From the NCBI RefSeq assembly GCF_000936425.1, contig NZ_AVFK01000006.1:186001-250000 (forward strand): 64,000 bases of DNA, read 5' to 3'. The position numbers and the translations under genes are program-made. Below are positions 63,434 through 64,000 of this stretch, in pieces. Position 1 is the stretch's first letter, and each line of letters begins with the position of its first letter. The stretch is from Skermanella aerolata KACC 11604 (GTDB taxonomy: Bacteria > Pseudomonadota > Alphaproteobacteria > Azospirillales > Azospirillaceae). The notes below the pieces were generated by a model. The model made no database searches, was not told where the DNA came from, and saw only the letters and a program-made list of their open reading frames with translations.

Positions 63434-64000
63434 ATGTCCCGCGCCCGTGTCATCTCCGTTGCCAACCAGAAGGGCGGCGTCGGTAAGACGACGACCACCG
63501 TCAATCTCGCCACTGCTCTCGCTGCCGTCGGCAAGCGGGTCCTCATCATGGACATGGACCCACAGGGCAATGCCTCGACCGGCCTTGGCATCGACCGCTC
63601 CCACCGGTCGGTCGGCACCTACGACGTGCTGTTCGCCGAGGTCCGGGTCGAGAATGCCGCGATCGAGACACCGGTCCCCAACCTGTGGGTCGTGACCTCC
63701 TCGGTCGATCTATCCGGAGCGGAGATCGAGCTGGTCAGCACCGAACAGCGCGAATACCGGCTGCGGATGGCGCTCGCCCATAGTGCCTTGAACTTCGACT
63801 ATGTGCTGATCGACTGCCCACCGGCCCTGGGTCTGCTGACGCTCAATGCGCTGGTCGCCAGCGACGCCGTCATGGTGCCGTTGCAGTGCGAATTCTACGC
63901 GCTGGAAGGCCTCAGCCACTTGATCCGCACCATCGAGCGGGTCAAGCGCGCCTTCAATCCGGGCCTGGATATCCACGGCGTCGTCCTGACCATGTTCGAC
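63434..64000 (+). CDS. parA: Chromosome partitioning ATPase ParA (runs off right edge)
   Basis: The first 189 residues of a Soj/ParA-type ATPase. The deviant Walker A is ANQKGGVGKTTTTVNLATALA, Walker A' MDMDPQGNASTGLG, and Walker B YVLIDCPPALGLLTLNAL. ATG 63434 has AGAGG upstream; a GTG at 63389, overlapping the rsmG end, would add 15 residues. parB is expected just beyond the edge. With the three parS sites it forms the ParABS segregation system. Confidence 0.95.
   Translation, partial: MSRARVISVANQKGGVGKTTTTVNLATALAAVGKRVLIMDMDPQGNASTGLGIDRSHRSVGTYDVLFAEVRVENAAIETPVPNLWVVTSSVDLSGAEIELVSTEQREYRLRMALAHSALNFDYVLIDCPPALGLLTLNALVASDAVMVPLQCEFYALEGLSHLIRTIERVKRAFNPGLDIHGVVLTMFD

Noticed and set aside
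1-64000. CRISPR arrays, tRNA or rRNA genes, insertion sequences, prophage
   Set aside because: No regularly spaced repeats, no cloverleaf-like sequences or rRNA segments, and no transposase, integrase or phage structural genes were seen on either strand.

Overview
The window is 64 kb of GC-rich DNA carrying a densely packed alphaproteobacterial chromosome. Gene content and order (grpE-hrcA-rph-rdgB-hemW; the his cluster beside hslVU; dnaQ-coaE-aroE-maf-ppsR facing hemE-hemH-hemJ-rho; secB-fxsA-Tim44-mltA-smr; mnmE-mnmG-rsmG-parA) point to Rhodospirillales, most like Azospirillaceae such as Skermanella or Azospirillum. That placement is an inference from family knowledge; no search was run. 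I saw no rRNA, tRNA, CRISPR array, insertion sequence or prophage.

Layout. 1-2.3 kb: a truncated membrane sensor and an SDR/cupin pair. 2.3-16.6 kb: stress and housekeeping genes (grpE, hrcA, rph, rdgB, hemW, an LpoA-like lipoprotein, rsmI, yraN, sirB1-like, gshB, creatininase family), a SHOCT-domain protein with an internal repeat, a comM gene interrupted by one in-frame amber codon, a cyclic-nucleotide-binding protein and a LysE exporter. 16.6-24.8 kb is more accessory: an RND efflux pump and adaptor, an orphan TctC-type binding protein, a cluster of very small genes ending in a MarR-type regulator behind a palindromic operator, and an inositol-phosphatase-like enzyme. 24.9-29.1 kb: HIT protein and hisE-F-A-(GNAT)-H-B on the minus strand. 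29.2-32.7 kb: an S1C-type protease lipoprotein and hslVU behind a heat-shock-type promoter.

32.8-45.7 kb holds the most important structure. The 450-bp gene-free stretch 37076-37525 lies between ppsR (the RP001-type gene) and hemE. That is the position of the replication origin in Caulobacter and Rickettsia. The stretch has five GGGATAA/TTATCCC motifs, other near-DnaA boxes and an A-rich purine tract. I read it as the chromosomal origin. Genes on both sides point away from it. A P-type ATPase and a DUF2188-Fic pair sit between hemJ and rho.

45.7-64 kb: secB, fxsA, a Tim44-like gene and mltA, then a lutABC lactate-oxidation operon placed between mltA and smr, then redox and repair genes, and finally mnmE-mnmG-rsmG-parA. 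Three parS centromere sites (54333, 60855 and 62811; the last inside the rsmG coding sequence) lie here, next to parA, which runs off the right edge. Together the right half is an origin-centromere domain: replication start, partition sites and partition ATPase within about 27 kb.
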